A DNA stretch of 64,000 nucleotides, taken from contig NW_023501038.1 in assembly GCF_014066305.1 (NCBI RefSeq), positions 1,653,001 through 1,717,000 on the forward strand. Reading direction: 5' to 3'. The notes under the pieces were generated by a model that worked only from the letters and a program-made list of their open reading frames with translations, searched no databases and was not told the origin of the DNA. This DNA comes from Letharia columbiana (taxonomy: Eukaryota > Ascomycota > Lecanoromycetes > Lecanorales > Parmeliaceae). The position numbers and the translations under genes were made by a program. Shown here piece by piece: positions 10,911-23,154 of the stretch; positions within the stretch are counted from its first letter, which is position 1, and every line of letters begins with the position of its first letter.

Positions 10911-12176
10911 TGTGTTTGCCCTGGCTATGTCGACAATTTTCTAGGAACAAGATTGTTTTTGTGAAAGGAGATTCTAGAAGCCCTGAAAAAAGTCGGTCGA
11001 TCGAGAAATCTAAGTGTCTGCTCACTGCAAGACTTTTAGGGCTATGAGACACTGTGGCGTGGCCCCCGGTATGATTATTTGCAGATGTGTGCACCAATCG
11101 AAACCTATACAAACAGCAGGCACATCGAGTACCATCATTGGCGCGGCAGAGAGAAAATGGCGGGAGTGGTGTGGGCGGGACGCCGCCTCGGTTTTGGAAC
11201 CACCCCATCACAGAAACAAGTGCGGGATCTTTCTGAGTTCTTATTTTTCGAACACGGAAACGAGACCATGGAAACACAAACAACTGGCAGAAAGTATTGG
11301 TGCATGTAGTGTATGACAGATCTTTTTCTTTCTGATACGAGCAATCGGATGCAAGTTCGAGGTCCTGCGGCTAGAGTCTTTGGTAGGAACGAGATCGCTA
11401 CCGCGTCTTCTGTGGTGAACCACGGGAATTCAAAGGCCACCATCATCGTAAATCGCTAGGAAGTAGCGTTGGAATCGTGGACCGGAAATGAACGAGGTCC
11501 CAGTCCTAGCATCTCAGCCTTGGCGCCCCACCATGTGCGACGCCGCAAGGTTGGAGATGTAGTTCTGCAAGGTCATCTGCCTAAGTGAGCGACAACCCAG
11601 TGCACCAGGGCGTGGGACCGGCAGTCGAAGCGGTAGGCTTACAAGGCGGATGGATGCAATAGATAGCACTACGGAGCAAGATGGCTATGAGTCAAGGCAA
11701 AGGAGATGGAATGGAACGGAGGATGGATTTTTGATGGCAAGAGCATGGGAGACACAGGGCAAATCTACAGTGAAGCTCCCAGGCCAGGCTGCCAAAAGGT
11801 GTTGGGGTGAATGCATGCGTTGGATTTTCTTCAATTCTTATAGTAGAAGGACTATGGTAAGAAGGATTATGGCAAGAAGACTGGACAAGGAGAAGAACTC
11901 GGAGAATCTTGCTGGCACGCAGGCAAGATATGGCCAATATCTCCAGGATCTCTGAAGGACAATGTGGGCATGGCACAGTCAAGACCAGCATGCGATCCGG
12001 CAAAACCTCGGACATGGTGTTTTTGAACGAATTGAAACCATCCGATGTTCGACTGCTACCACCACACCTCGGCAAATCGTCTCCGGTCGAGGCCTACACG
12101 GACTATGGATGTTTGGAGACACAGGGCAAGCAATGGGCGTGCATCTCCGGTCTACCAGCCATGGGGGCCATGGCTA
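10911..12176. other. intergenic, no gene seen
   Basis: Open frames at 11650-11955 (+) and 11692-12075 (-) overlap each other and show no domain. One short stretch (about 12016-12046) resembles sequence at about 20136-20166 in inverted orientation. Confidence 0.4.
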
Positions 12177-12356
12177 TTAAGAGGGGGTAGTGTTACGAGC
12201 GTACCCTTGACACACCACTCAGCCCTATGGCCTAGTGCCTTGGCAGGAGGCATCCCCTACTATATCATGCCTCCTTCCTACATACATAGTTCGGTAGCCT
12301 TATTATCCTTGATCTACCTCACCCATACTGGTATCGCACCTATGCTGGTCCTGACA
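12177..12356 (+). repeat. possible polypurine tract plus LTR start
   Basis: A purine run (aagagggggtag) is followed at 12191 by tgttacgagcg, an arrangement typical of a polypurine tract next to the TG start of a 3' LTR. The sequence up to 12356 has normal base composition and abuts the A+T-rich block directly. No second LTR copy was found by eye, so the call is tentative. Confidence 0.25.
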
Positions 12357-15300
12357 CCTTTATTAGATTTATCGAAAAATTAAAAATAGTAAAGCTATTT
12401 ATACGAAGTATTCATATTATATAATAATAACTAATATTTCGATAATATAGTCTTATTTTATATAATTTATTTAAAGATTTACTTTCTTAAAAAATTAATA
12501 TTATTAGAAAAATCTTATATCGATTAAAATCGTTAATAAGATAATTTTAAAAATTACGATTATAAGAAAAACTTTATTAAAAAACTTTATTAAGAACTAA
12601 CGATGATGAGAATAACGTATATATAGTTTAATTTTTCTAAATCTTTATTACGTTAATAATTTATTTTTATTAAATATATTTTAAACGAACGATTTTATCT
12701 ATATTAATAAAAGAGATTATTTAAAAATATATAATAACGATAACGATATTATTTTAAAAAATGAAATAAATAATATATTTTATAAATTTAAAGTAACGTT
12801 ATTTAAAGTTTTAATATACGAAGAGATTATTAAAATGTAATTATTAAATAAATTAATTATCGTAAAATTATCGTTATAAAATAATATAAATTTTTAAATT
12901 ATCTTAGTTTTAAGAACGTAATTAAATTATTTATTATAATATAAAAAATAAAAATCGTAAATTTTATAAAGAGATTATTTTATAAGTCGCATATATCTAC
13001 AAAAAATAAAAAGATTTTTAATTATAAAAAAGATAATTAAGATAAAAAATTTTTAATTTTATTTATATTAATTTCTTTAATAACTAATTTATTTTATTAC
13101 GATTTATTAGAAAATATTATTATTATTTTATTAAAATTAATTAAAAAACGAGATTTAAATAAGTTAATTTTTTTAAAATTAAGAATAAGACTCTATAATC
13201 TTTATAAAATTTCGTAATTATAATTTATATTTAATTTTATATTACCTTAAAATATATTTATTTTAATAATAATTATAAATATAATAATAACGTAATACGT
13301 TTATAATTTGCTTTATAAGATATATAATAAGAATTAATTATATTTAACTTCTCGAAATAGAATAATATCGATAAACGAATTAATAAGATTTTTATTTAAA
13401 AGATACGTATATAATTAATTATTATAAATTTCTTATTAAGTCTCTAAGTTGAGATTATTAAAACGATTATTTTAAATATAATTTATTTATTTATAACTTT
13501 ATTAAAATCGATAAAAATAATTTTATATTAATTATTAATTAAGAAAAACTCTAATATAACTTATTTAATATTTTTTAAAATTATAATATACGTCTACGAT
13601 TATAAATATAAGAATAATTTTTTTATAAGACTTTAAATATATTTTTTTAATTATAAGAGATTTAATTAATATCGATTATAAAATTAAAAAAAATCTTAAT
13701 TAATACGTCGACGAGATATTTTATAAAAAAAAATATATAAATATTATTTTAATTTTTTAATAACTCTAACGATATCTTAAATAAAATATCTAAGAATAAG
13801 AAAATTAGTTATATCGTTATTTTATTTAAAAGAATAATAATATTTTTATTAAATAATAACGATATGAAAATATTTTAAATATCTCGTAATAATAATAATT
13901 TATTAATTAAAGATTTATTTAATTTTATAGATTAAAATAAATTTATAAATTTAATTTTTTTTAAATTAATAATAATAATAAGTTAAATGAGATCGTGAAT
14001 AATACGTTTATCTTATTAAAAAAATTAAGACGTATTTATATATTAAAAGATTATCGTATTATTAAGAATAAGAAATACGCTAACTTCGATATTTTAAAAC
14101 GAGAATTTACGAAAATAATAAAAATAATCTCTCGTTATCTAATATTAAATCTCGTTTTTATAAGAAAGCGATAAATTATTCTAAAATTTCGTATTATATC
14201 GCTCATTATATAGAAATAATAAGATTCTTAAAAAAGATAAAGACGTAAAAATTAATTATTAAGTTAGTTTATCGTTTTATTTTTAAAGAAAGAATAAAGA
14301 TAAATCTTTAAAAAAAAAATTATAAACGAGATTTTACGCTATAAGATAAGATATCTTATTAAAAAATTCTTTAACGAGAAAAAACCGATTACGATGAAAT
14401 CTTTTTAGAGATTATTAAATTTATAATTATAATTTTTTTTTAACTTTAATCGTTTATTATAATTAAGAAACGAATTTTATTAACGTTATTATATATTTTT
14501 TTTTTTTAAATTTAAATATAAAATTTATATAAAATAATTCGAAAAATTTAAAGAATTAAATAAAATATATTTTTTATTTCGAGTTTTATACGATCTTAAA
14601 TAAATTAATCGTAAATAATATAAGATATTAATAAAATTCTTATTTTAAATAAATTTTTAATAATCTTAATTCGATTTTTATTTATTTTTTTATAAATTTA
14701 ATAGCGAAATTATATTTTTAATTATATATATAAACGATATTAAGATTATTAAGAATCGTTTATTAATAAATTAAAATAAAAAATTCTTAAAAAAACGATT
14801 TAAAATAGTAAATCTCGATTTATATATATATTACTTAAGTATAAAAATCGAGAGAAATCGTAAGATAAGAATATTTAAAATAAGTTAATTAATTTTTATT
14901 AATAAAATTCTCGAAATTTATAATATAAGAAAGTATTATATATCGTTTATTTCTATAAAATTAAATATAAATAATATATTAATTTCTATATAGTCGAATT
15001 ATAAGATTAATTTAAATAACGTTATAATATATAAAAGTAAATTAAGAGAGATTATTTATTTATTTACTTAAATACGCTTAAATATAATCTTTATTATATA
15101 TAAATTAACTATTTTTATATTTAATTTAAATTTTTTTCATTAATAAATATATAAAAAAGATTTAAAAGATTTAATTAAGATTAAGATTCGTAAAATTACG
15201 TTTAAAGAAGTATAGATAATATTATAATTATTTAATTATTCTAATATTAATTAAATCGATAATCTATTAATAAAAAAGTTAATAATAAATATATTAATAA

Positions 15301-15660
15301 TATTAAACGATAACTTAATTAATTAAAAATTAGTTAAATAAAATAATAATAATTAAATTTACGTATAAAATTAAATATATAATTATATTAGAGATTATAT
15401 AAAAACTTATTTAAATACGTTATATTTTATTAAAATTAAAATAATAAATCGCGATCTTATAATAATCGAATATAATAATAAAAAAGTAATTAATCTAGTA
15501 AAAAATCTCGTAAATTATAAACGAATACGTTATATTAACGTTAATTATTATTTTATAAAAAAGTTAATAATTAATTAAACGCTACGATATAATTACTTTT
15601 TTATAAAAGAAATAACTATATAATAACTAATAGCCCTATTACTAAATCTATATACTTTCT
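12357..15660 (+). mobile_element. RIP-degraded Ty1/copia pol, copy A (5'-truncated)
   Basis: A+T is extreme and CpA/TpG nearly absent, the signature of repeat-induced point mutation. No long frame survives, but decayed motifs can be read. An integrase-like EQNG site became 'K*NN' near 13365. The RT YVDD box became Y-I-N-D with following K-I-I near 14728-14745. The RNase H end (ancestral 'RYHFIRE'-like) lies near 15530-15560, followed by a 'KEM.ADGLTKPL'-like relic to about 15640. Copy A starts abruptly at 12357 at the position equivalent to 16773 in copy B, so gag is missing. Confidence 0.72.
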
Positions 15661-18600
15661 ATTATTACTACTACTATACTATACTAAGAGATTATAAGCT
15701 TTTAATTAATATTAATAATATATTAATATTCTAATTATTTTAATTATTTTAAAAATATAAAAATATATATTCTTTTAGCTATAATAGTGAATTAGAATAA
15801 AAAGATAGTAAATACTAATAGTCTATTATATCTATACTAATATTAGAGGAAGTTAATAGTAATTATATAATTAACGAATTAATAAGATAAAGATAAAGTC
15901 TAAAAAGTTACGATCTAAGAAGATCTTTAAATTCGCTATATTCTTATTAATAGTTAATATTCTTATATTTAAGAGAGTATTTAATTAGAATCGTTAATAT
16001 TAAATAATATATAATTACTATTAAATAGCTGAAATATATTTAATTCTCGCTAAAATATTAATCTAGTTATAAGAGAATAAAGAATATAATAAATAGAAGT
16101 TCGCTAACTTATAAATTAAAGATAATATTTATATATCTCTTAAATTAGATAGTTATATCTATATTATAAATATTTAAAATATCTATAATATAATTAAAGT
16201 ACTCGAAGATATATATAAATCTAAAAAATATATCTCTTATAAAGTACTATAGAGAATTATTAGTTATATAAGCTTAGTAGACTATAAAGAAGTTACTAAG
16301 TATATTAAGATAATTAAAAAAATTAAAATAAAACTCGCTAAGTTAGATTATTAATATATCTAAAAGATTATAATATTCTTTCTTTATAGACTTTTCTTAT
16401 CTTAAAATTTAATCGTGAAAATCGTTTTAAATAATTAAGATAAAGACGCTAAAGAAAGACTATTAAAATTGAATTTCGATTATATTATCGAATAACTTCT
16501 TAATAGAAAATATTATTAAAAACTAACTAGTACTAATAACTCTAATAGTAAAACTATATTTATAAATAATAAGAATAAGAGAAACGGCGATAAGAATTAT
16601 AATAATAATAATAATAATAAAATTATTTCTAGATCTAAGTATAACGACTATAGCTTTCGCTATAATAGAACTTATTAACTATCTAATCTCGATTAGGCCT
16701 TCGCTAAGTAAATTAAAAAGAATAAAAATTATATTAAGAAATTTAAGAAGAAGAAGAAGATTAGTAAGCTTACCTTTATCGAATTTACTAAAAAACTAAA
16801 AATAGTAAAAGCGATCTATATAAAGACTATTACGATATTATATAATAATAGCTAATATTTTAATAATATAATCTTATTTTATATAATATATTCCGAAGCC
16901 TATTTTATTAAGAAACTAATATTTCTCGAAAATTTTATCTTAGTCGAGACTACTAATAAAAGAATATTAAAGACTACTATCGTAGATAATATTTTATTAA
17001 AGACTCTTATCGAGAATAACGACGGCGAGAATAAAGAATATATACTTATACTTATAAACGTCTACTATATCGAAGGTCTATTTATAAATCTACTTTCTTT
17101 AGATATATTCTAACGTAATAGCTTTATCTATATTAAAAAAAGAGATTATCTAAGAGTTTATAACGATAATAATAATATTATTCTTAAGAGAGAATTAATA
17201 GATATACTTTATAAGCTAAGACTTATATTATTAAAAGTTATAATTATTAAAGAGATCGCTATAGTCGCGATTATTAAGAAGATTAACTATTATAAAATAA
17301 TAGTCGTTAAATAATATTAAGTATTAAACTATCTAAACTTCGATAATATTACTAAACTATTAGCTATAATAAAAGAAATAAAAATTATTAATAATACTAA
17401 AAGATAATTTTATAAGCTATATACCTACGAAGAATAGAAGACTTTAGACTATAAATTAATAATTAAGATAGAAAATACTTCTAATAGTATTTATATAAAC
17501 CTCTTTAATAATAGATTAATATTATCTCGCTTTAAAGGAGATTACTACTATTACTCTATAAAAGTTAATTAAAAGACTTAATTTTAATAAGTAGACTTCT
17601 TAAAAATTAAGAATTAGATATTTTAATTATTATAAAACTTTATTACTATAATTAAAACGTAGTTTTATACTATTTTTAAATAGTATTATTTTAATAACTA
17701 TAGTAAGTATAATAATAAAAAAACTCGAGATTAGTTAGCTTTTTAAAATATACGATAAGAAGTAACTATATTTAATTTATTTAAATAAAATAGTATTAAT
17801 AAGCATATTAATAATATTCTTATTTAGAAGATATATACTTAATTAATAGTTATAGATTTATTATTAAGCTTATAGACTAAGACTATTAAAATAGCTATTC
17901 TAAATATAAACTACTTATTAATAATTCTATTAAGAAAGATAATTATAATATTATATTAGGCCCTTATTAAAAAGAAGCTAAATATAGCTTATTTAAGATT
18001 AATTAAAATAATAATTTACGTCTATAATTATAAATATAAATAAAAGAAAAAAATTAAATAAGAGTTTAAATATATCTTACTTAACTACGAGAAATCTAAT
18101 TAATATCGATTATAAAATTAAACTAAATCTCGTCTAGTATAACGATATAATATCTTATAAAAATCTCTTTAAACTTTTATCTCGCTTTTTAATAATATTA
18201 AAAACGAGCTAAATAAGATATTAGAGGATAAAAACGTTATAAATACTATTATCGTCGCTAAAAGAATTTTATTATTTCTAAAAGCTTCTTTCTTATTAGT
18301 TATAAATAGTAAAATAATAATAAATATATCTAAAGAAGACTTTAAGACTATAGTCTAAAATTCGTCTATAGATTTAGAAAATTTCGAGATTAACTATATT
18401 TCGAATTTATTTAAATTAAGTAATTAGAAGAATATTATTTCTAATATATTAAATTTTCTTATATCTAATTTATTAAGATATTTATAGCGAATAAAGAATA
18501 TATTAAAGAATTATTATATTATTTAAGACGATAAATAAACTAACTTCGATATTATAAAGAAGAGATTTATTAAGTTAATACGAGTTATATTACTTATATT

Positions 18601-20033
18601 TAATATTAAATCTTATATTTATAATAAAGTAATTAATAAGTCTAAAGTATTTTAATAAATAATCGCTATATAGAAGTAATAGAACTTATTATAAAAAATA
18701 AAGATATAAAAGCTAGTATTAAAATTAATATATTATACTATTTTTAAGAAAAGATAGATTTATAAGAAGAAGTTAGAGATAGATAATGAAATTCTACGTT
18801 ATAAGAGTAGATATATTATTAAGAGCTTTCTTTAATAAGAAGATATCGACTATAATAAAACCTTTTTAGATATTATTAAGCTAATTATATAAAAGATTCT
18901 TCTAACTTTAATTATATACTATAATTAGAAAGTAGATTTAGTTAACATTATAATAGTATTTCTATATATAGAATTTAAGTATAAAATTTATATAAAATAG
19001 CTAGAAGACTTTATCGAATTAGATTAAGATTAAGTTTATTTATTATTTAAATTATTATATAAATTAAAATAATTTAATTATAAGTAATATAAGACGCTAA
19101 TAGAGTATTTATTTAAAATTAGAAATATATATTTATAATTCGACTTATATCTATTTCTCTATAAATTAAATTAAGAAATTATCTTTCTAATTATCTATAT
19201 CGATAATATTAAAATCGTCGATAATCGACTATTAATTAATTAAGCTAAGAGACTTTTATATAAATAATTTAATATCGTAAATCTCGATCTATATATATAT
19301 TATCTAAGTATAAAGATCGAAAGAAATCGCTTAATAAGAATATTTAAAATAAGTTAATCTATATTTATTAATAAGATTCTTAAAACTTATAATATAAGAG
19401 AGTATCGTATATCGTCTATCTTAATGAAATTAAATATAAATAACTATCTTATTTCTATATCTAATATATATATAATCGATTTAGCGAATATTATTATATT
19501 TAAAACTAATTTAGAGAAAATTAATTATTTAACTACTTAGATATAATTAAATATAGCGTTTACTATTAATAAACTAATAGTATTCTCTTTTAATTTAAAT
19601 TATAAATATTAATAAGTATATAAGAGGATATTACGATATCTAATTAAAACTAGAATATAAGAAGTAGTTTTCGAAATTATAAAAATTATAATATTATAAT
19701 TATTCAAATACTTAGACGTTAATTAAGTCGATAAGATATCTATAATATAATTAATAGTTAAAATAATTATAATATTAAATAGTAAATTAATTAATTAAAG
19801 GTTTACTAAGTAGAAGACTATAATATAATTTATATATAAGATCGAATATATAGCTACTTCTAATACTACTTAAGATATAATATAAATACGCTATATTATA
19901 TTATAGCTAGAATAATAGTTAAATAGATTATTTATAATATAATATAATAATAAGAGAGCTATTAATCTAATAAAGAATCTTATAAATTATAAGAGATTAC
20001 GCTATATTAATATTAGCTATTATTTTATCGAAA
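15661..20033 (+). mobile_element. RIP-degraded Ty1/copia element, copy B (gag and pol)
   Basis: This is a second copy of the same element, about 4.42-4.47 kb downstream of copy A when equivalent positions are compared (12357/16773, 14728/19197, 15524/19996). It keeps a gag-like 5' part (about 15840-16772) with a decayed zinc-knuckle near 16637-16700, where Cys codons now read Tyr. Pol follows with a YVDD relic (Y-I-D-N) at about 19194-19207. It ends at 20033 inside the RNase H 'YHFI' segment, so it lacks the 3' end present in copy A. All frames are riddled with stops from C-to-T and G-to-A changes. Confidence 0.72.
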
Positions 20034-20231
20034 TACCGGAAAGAAATGGAGACAACGTGCCAATTAGTGGTGTGAATCCCACAATATCTCCTGCCGCAGT
20101 GAAATTTTTCGAATAATGAAATAGCTGTAGACATCGGGCGGTTTCAATTCGTCCAAATATGCATCGTTCCGAGTGATGATTTGATGTGGAACCGTGGAGA
20201 GCATATGACGTGGGACCTTGGAGAGCTGTCT

Positions 20232-20760
20232 TGACGATGGTGGCCTTGTTGCCGCTTGGTTTCTCCGCAGTGTTCTCCGCATTTGCCTGTTGTAGTTCCT
20301 CCTCTTGCTCCTCCTCTTGTAGAGTATCAGACTGAGTGGCTAGCTGAGTGGCTGACTGAGTGGATGACTGATATGACGTGGGATCTTGGAGAGCTGAGCC
20401 GTGTTCTTGACGATGGTGGCCTTGTTGCCGCTTGGTTTCTCCGCAGTGTTCTCCGCATTTGCCTGTTGTAGTTCCTCCTCTTGCTCCTCCTCTTGTAGGG
20501 AGAGTATCAGACTGAGTGGCTAGCTGAGTGGCTGACTGAGTGGATGACTGATATAATGTGGGATCTTGGAGAGCTGAGCCGTGTTCTTGACGATGGTGGC
20601 CTTGTTGCCGCTTAGTTTCTCCCAGTGTTCTCCGCATTTGCCTGTTGTAGTTCCTCCTCTTACTCCTCCTCTTGTAGAGTATTAGACTGAGTGGCTAGCT
20701 GAGTGGCTGACTGAGTGGATAACTGAGTGACTGGCTGACGATCTAACTAAGTGGATTGCT
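20232..20760. repeat. minisatellite, unit about 176-180 bp, about 3 copies
   Basis: The string tgacgatggtggccttgttg recurs at 20232, 20408 and 20588. Each unit ends in shorter internal repeats of 'actgagtggctagctgag' type, and the third copy diverges after 20690. On the - strand the array is open over 205 codons and would encode repeats of STQSATQLATQSDTL. This is probably a by-product of the repeat and not proof of a gene. Confidence 0.75.
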
Positions 20761-21574
20761 GAGCTGATAGGGTAGGTAGTGTTGACTAAGCGGCTGGTCG
20801 AGTATCGCTGGCTTGGGAGGAGTATGTAGGGGAGGACGATGGCTATAAATCCGTTCGGGCTCTTTTTGAGGGTCTTTTAACGCGTTTATAAGTAGTAGTA
20901 GGTAGCTGTTGGGCTGCGGCCTCGATTGCCAGTAGTAGCGGATTCGTCGAGGGGTGGCCTGGGGGCGTTAGTAGAGGCTCTAAGAGGCGGGCAAAAGGGG
21001 TATATGTGCCTGAAGCGTTTAGTACCTGGCCGGTATGAACGGCGCTCATTGTCCCAAGTGCATGCGAAGAGCGTTTTGATGGTGGTGAGCCCCAGCATTA
21101 TTGGGCCTTTGGCGGCATTTGGAATTGCAGCGACGGTGGTGTGATTGCGTATCATGGGACATTGCAAGAATGCGTGTGCCCTGCCAGAGGAGGATTGTGG
21201 GCTAGTTGCAGCTCAGAGGCGTTCTATCGTTGCATGAAGCCGGCAGCACTAACCATGACCGCCGTGTGGCAGGACGTCCCAAAATTTGAGGTTGGAAGTG
21301 AGAACGTTGGCAGAGTTTGAGATCCATTGTTGAGATCATCGCGCTTCTATCAGCTGGTATTCTTTTTACAATTATCTTAGAGAAGATGTCCTTTCGTTAT
21401 TCGCCAGTCAACTCGAATCGACATCCAAGCATAGATGTGGTTGACGTACGGGTTCTCACTGGGACCTCCCACGAGATAGGTAGTCTTCAGCAGCGTCCAA
21501 ACCTGTTTGAACGTTCTGTCGCAAGGCGGGAGTCGCAATGTGGATTAGAGCTTGTTCCTCTGAACTGATCGTTC
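20761..21574. other. intergenic, unrecognised - strand frames
   Basis: Two overlapping - strand frames (20843-21049 and 20886-21167) are open but unrecognised. The first ends in a basic tail (KRVKRPSKRARTDL). They could belong to a gene extending into the minisatellite, but I could not build a splice chain. Confidence 0.35.
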
Positions 21575-22534
21575 TCAGCGGATTAACAACTCGACTCGCC
21601 CCATACATCTGGCAGTCACAGTCAGTATGCTGGCCTTCCGACAGATTGGATCTTGAGAGGAAGGTTTCACCGCAAAGTCGACCGGCACAGCAAAATAATC
21701 TACGCCGACGGCCTCGGCTATCTCATCCCCACCTTCAATACCTGGAAGATGCACATAGGCACATTGCGCCTCGCCTCCTTTTCCTAGCAGACCTTTGCAT
21801 ACAGCCTCTGTGAATCGTAAGGTGGCATAAGCGGTAGACAATGTAGCAGCACCGTTCCATTCTTTGGCATATAACACCTCCCTCCCTCCAAGCCGAACCC
21901 GATTCACAACTCCTTCCAACGCTATCCCTTTCACCCGCGCAGGAGGCTGCGCTTGGCTCATAAGCGGCACGATTGTCTGCGGCGAATGCCCTCCTACAAC
22001 ATCTATCTTCGCATACCCACCACCACCATCTTTTCCCTCCGCTTCCGCCAAAAACGTCTCCGCTCTCACCACATCAAGCGCAGTCACCCCAAACAACCTC
22101 CGCGCATCAAACACCCCGTACGCCTTCAGCAACGCGGCGGTAAAAGGCACAATGGCGTTGACCGGATTCGTAACGACCAGCATCACCGCTCCAGGGCTCA
22201 CCCGCGCACACTCCCTCACCAGCTCGCTCACCACGGCCGCACTCCGCTGGAACAACGCGTCCCGCGATGCCACCTCCGCCGTGACGCCTCCCCCCGCCGC
22301 CACAATCACCACGTCGGCGTCTTTGAGCGCTCGCGCCAGCCCGTCGGAGGCGCCGGTGTAGCCGGACACTGATCGTGGGCTCGCGGTGGGTATGTGGGAG
22401 AGATCGACGGCCACGCCGGGCGCGCGGAGCCGGTCATAGAGCGCGAGCGTGGAGACGAGCGGTGAGAGGCGGAGGAGGAGCGAGAGCGGCTGCCCGACTC
22501 CGCCGCCGGCGCCGAGGACGGCGATCTTTACCAT
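21575..22534 (-). CDS. malate dehydrogenase-like NAD(P) oxidoreductase with altered substrate loop
   Basis: Single exon, 319 residues from ATG 22534. An in-frame upstream ATG at 22657 would add 41 residues unlike MDH. The NAD-binding start is KIAVLGAGGGVGQPLSLLL. Family landmarks follow: VVTNPVNA, FGVTALDVVRAETF and VVGGHSPQTIVPLMSQ with the catalytic His. In classical MDH the mobile loop after 'AAG' carries a first Arg (the VPRKPGM type) and a second Arg before 'DDLF'. Here the loop reads GGGVTAEVASRDALF, so the first substrate Arg is missing and the second is kept. The last ~35 residues after FAVPVDF do not resemble the usual C-terminal helix. Either substrate use has changed or the copy is relaxing. 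No neighbour indicates a pathway. Confidence 0.78.
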   Translation of the reverse strand: MVKIAVLGAGGGVGQPLSLLLRLSPLVSTLALYDRLRAPGVAVDLSHIPTASPRSVSGYTGASDGLARALKDADVVIVAAGGGVTAEVASRDALFQRSAAVVSELVRECARVSPGAVMLVVTNPVNAIVPFTAALLKAYGVFDARRLFGVTALDVVRAETFLAEAEGKDGGGGYAKIDVVGGHSPQTIVPLMSQAQPPARVKGIALEGVVNRVRLGGREVLYAKEWNGAATLSTAYATLRFTEAVCKGLLGKGGEAQCAYVHLPGIEGGDEIAEAVGVDYFAVPVDFAVKPSSQDPICRKASILTVTARCMGRVELLIR

Positions 22535-23154
22535 CAGGGCGGGAGAGGGTTGGGTAAAGGTTACGCAGGTACGATGCTGGACGTATGGAAGGTTAGGGAA
22601 GTCTATATGGCACCTATTCTTTTGGCTGATGGTAGAGCGGAGATGCACGACTGTCACGTTTCTCGGTTTCCGATCGTCAAGTTGTGCCAGCGGAAATGTG
22701 CAGTTGACAGGGGAAAGGCGACGGCTGACCTCAGCACACCGACTATCTCTCGTAGGACGTTGTACACTTACTTGTGGATTCGCCGTTCGGTCAAGCGCAA
22801 CTTTCGGTCAACGGTCGTTAGTGCCGAGGCACTCTGACGCGCAGATCTTGGCACTAATGGCAGTAGTGAGATCCGCGAAAAGGAAGGCAATGGAAAAAAC
22901 TCCCCTTGGATGGCTCTGAATCGTGTCATGCACTTTAATTGGCGAGGAATAAATTGGACGTATAGAACGGTTAGATAGAATTAATTTTTAATCTAATTTT
23001 AGTGTTGTACATATTATAGATTATGGACAGACAACGGCAAGCTAACTGCATCCAGCGATGCAGCCTCGACGCGACGCCATGACGATTGTCTCGGTGAAGC
23101 GCGCTTTACGCATCAAATCCACCAAGATAGCTTCCCGAACTTCTATACCTTATC
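22535..23154. other. intergenic, no gene seen
   Basis: This is the upstream region of the MDH-like gene and the 3' flank of the oxidase gene. Open frames on + are shadows of the MDH gene or short. Confidence 0.5.

Noticed and set aside
12357..20033. Mitochondrial insertion or centromere as an explanation of the A+T block
   Set aside because: CpA/TpG depletion, tandem copy structure and decayed integrase/RT motifs fit RIP of copia elements better.
20232..20760. CRISPR-like array
   Set aside because: Units are long and contiguous without unique spacers, in a eukaryotic context. It is a minisatellite.
22375..22557. Arg-rich + strand frames opposite the MDH-like gene
   Set aside because: They are antisense shadows of a clear - strand coding region.
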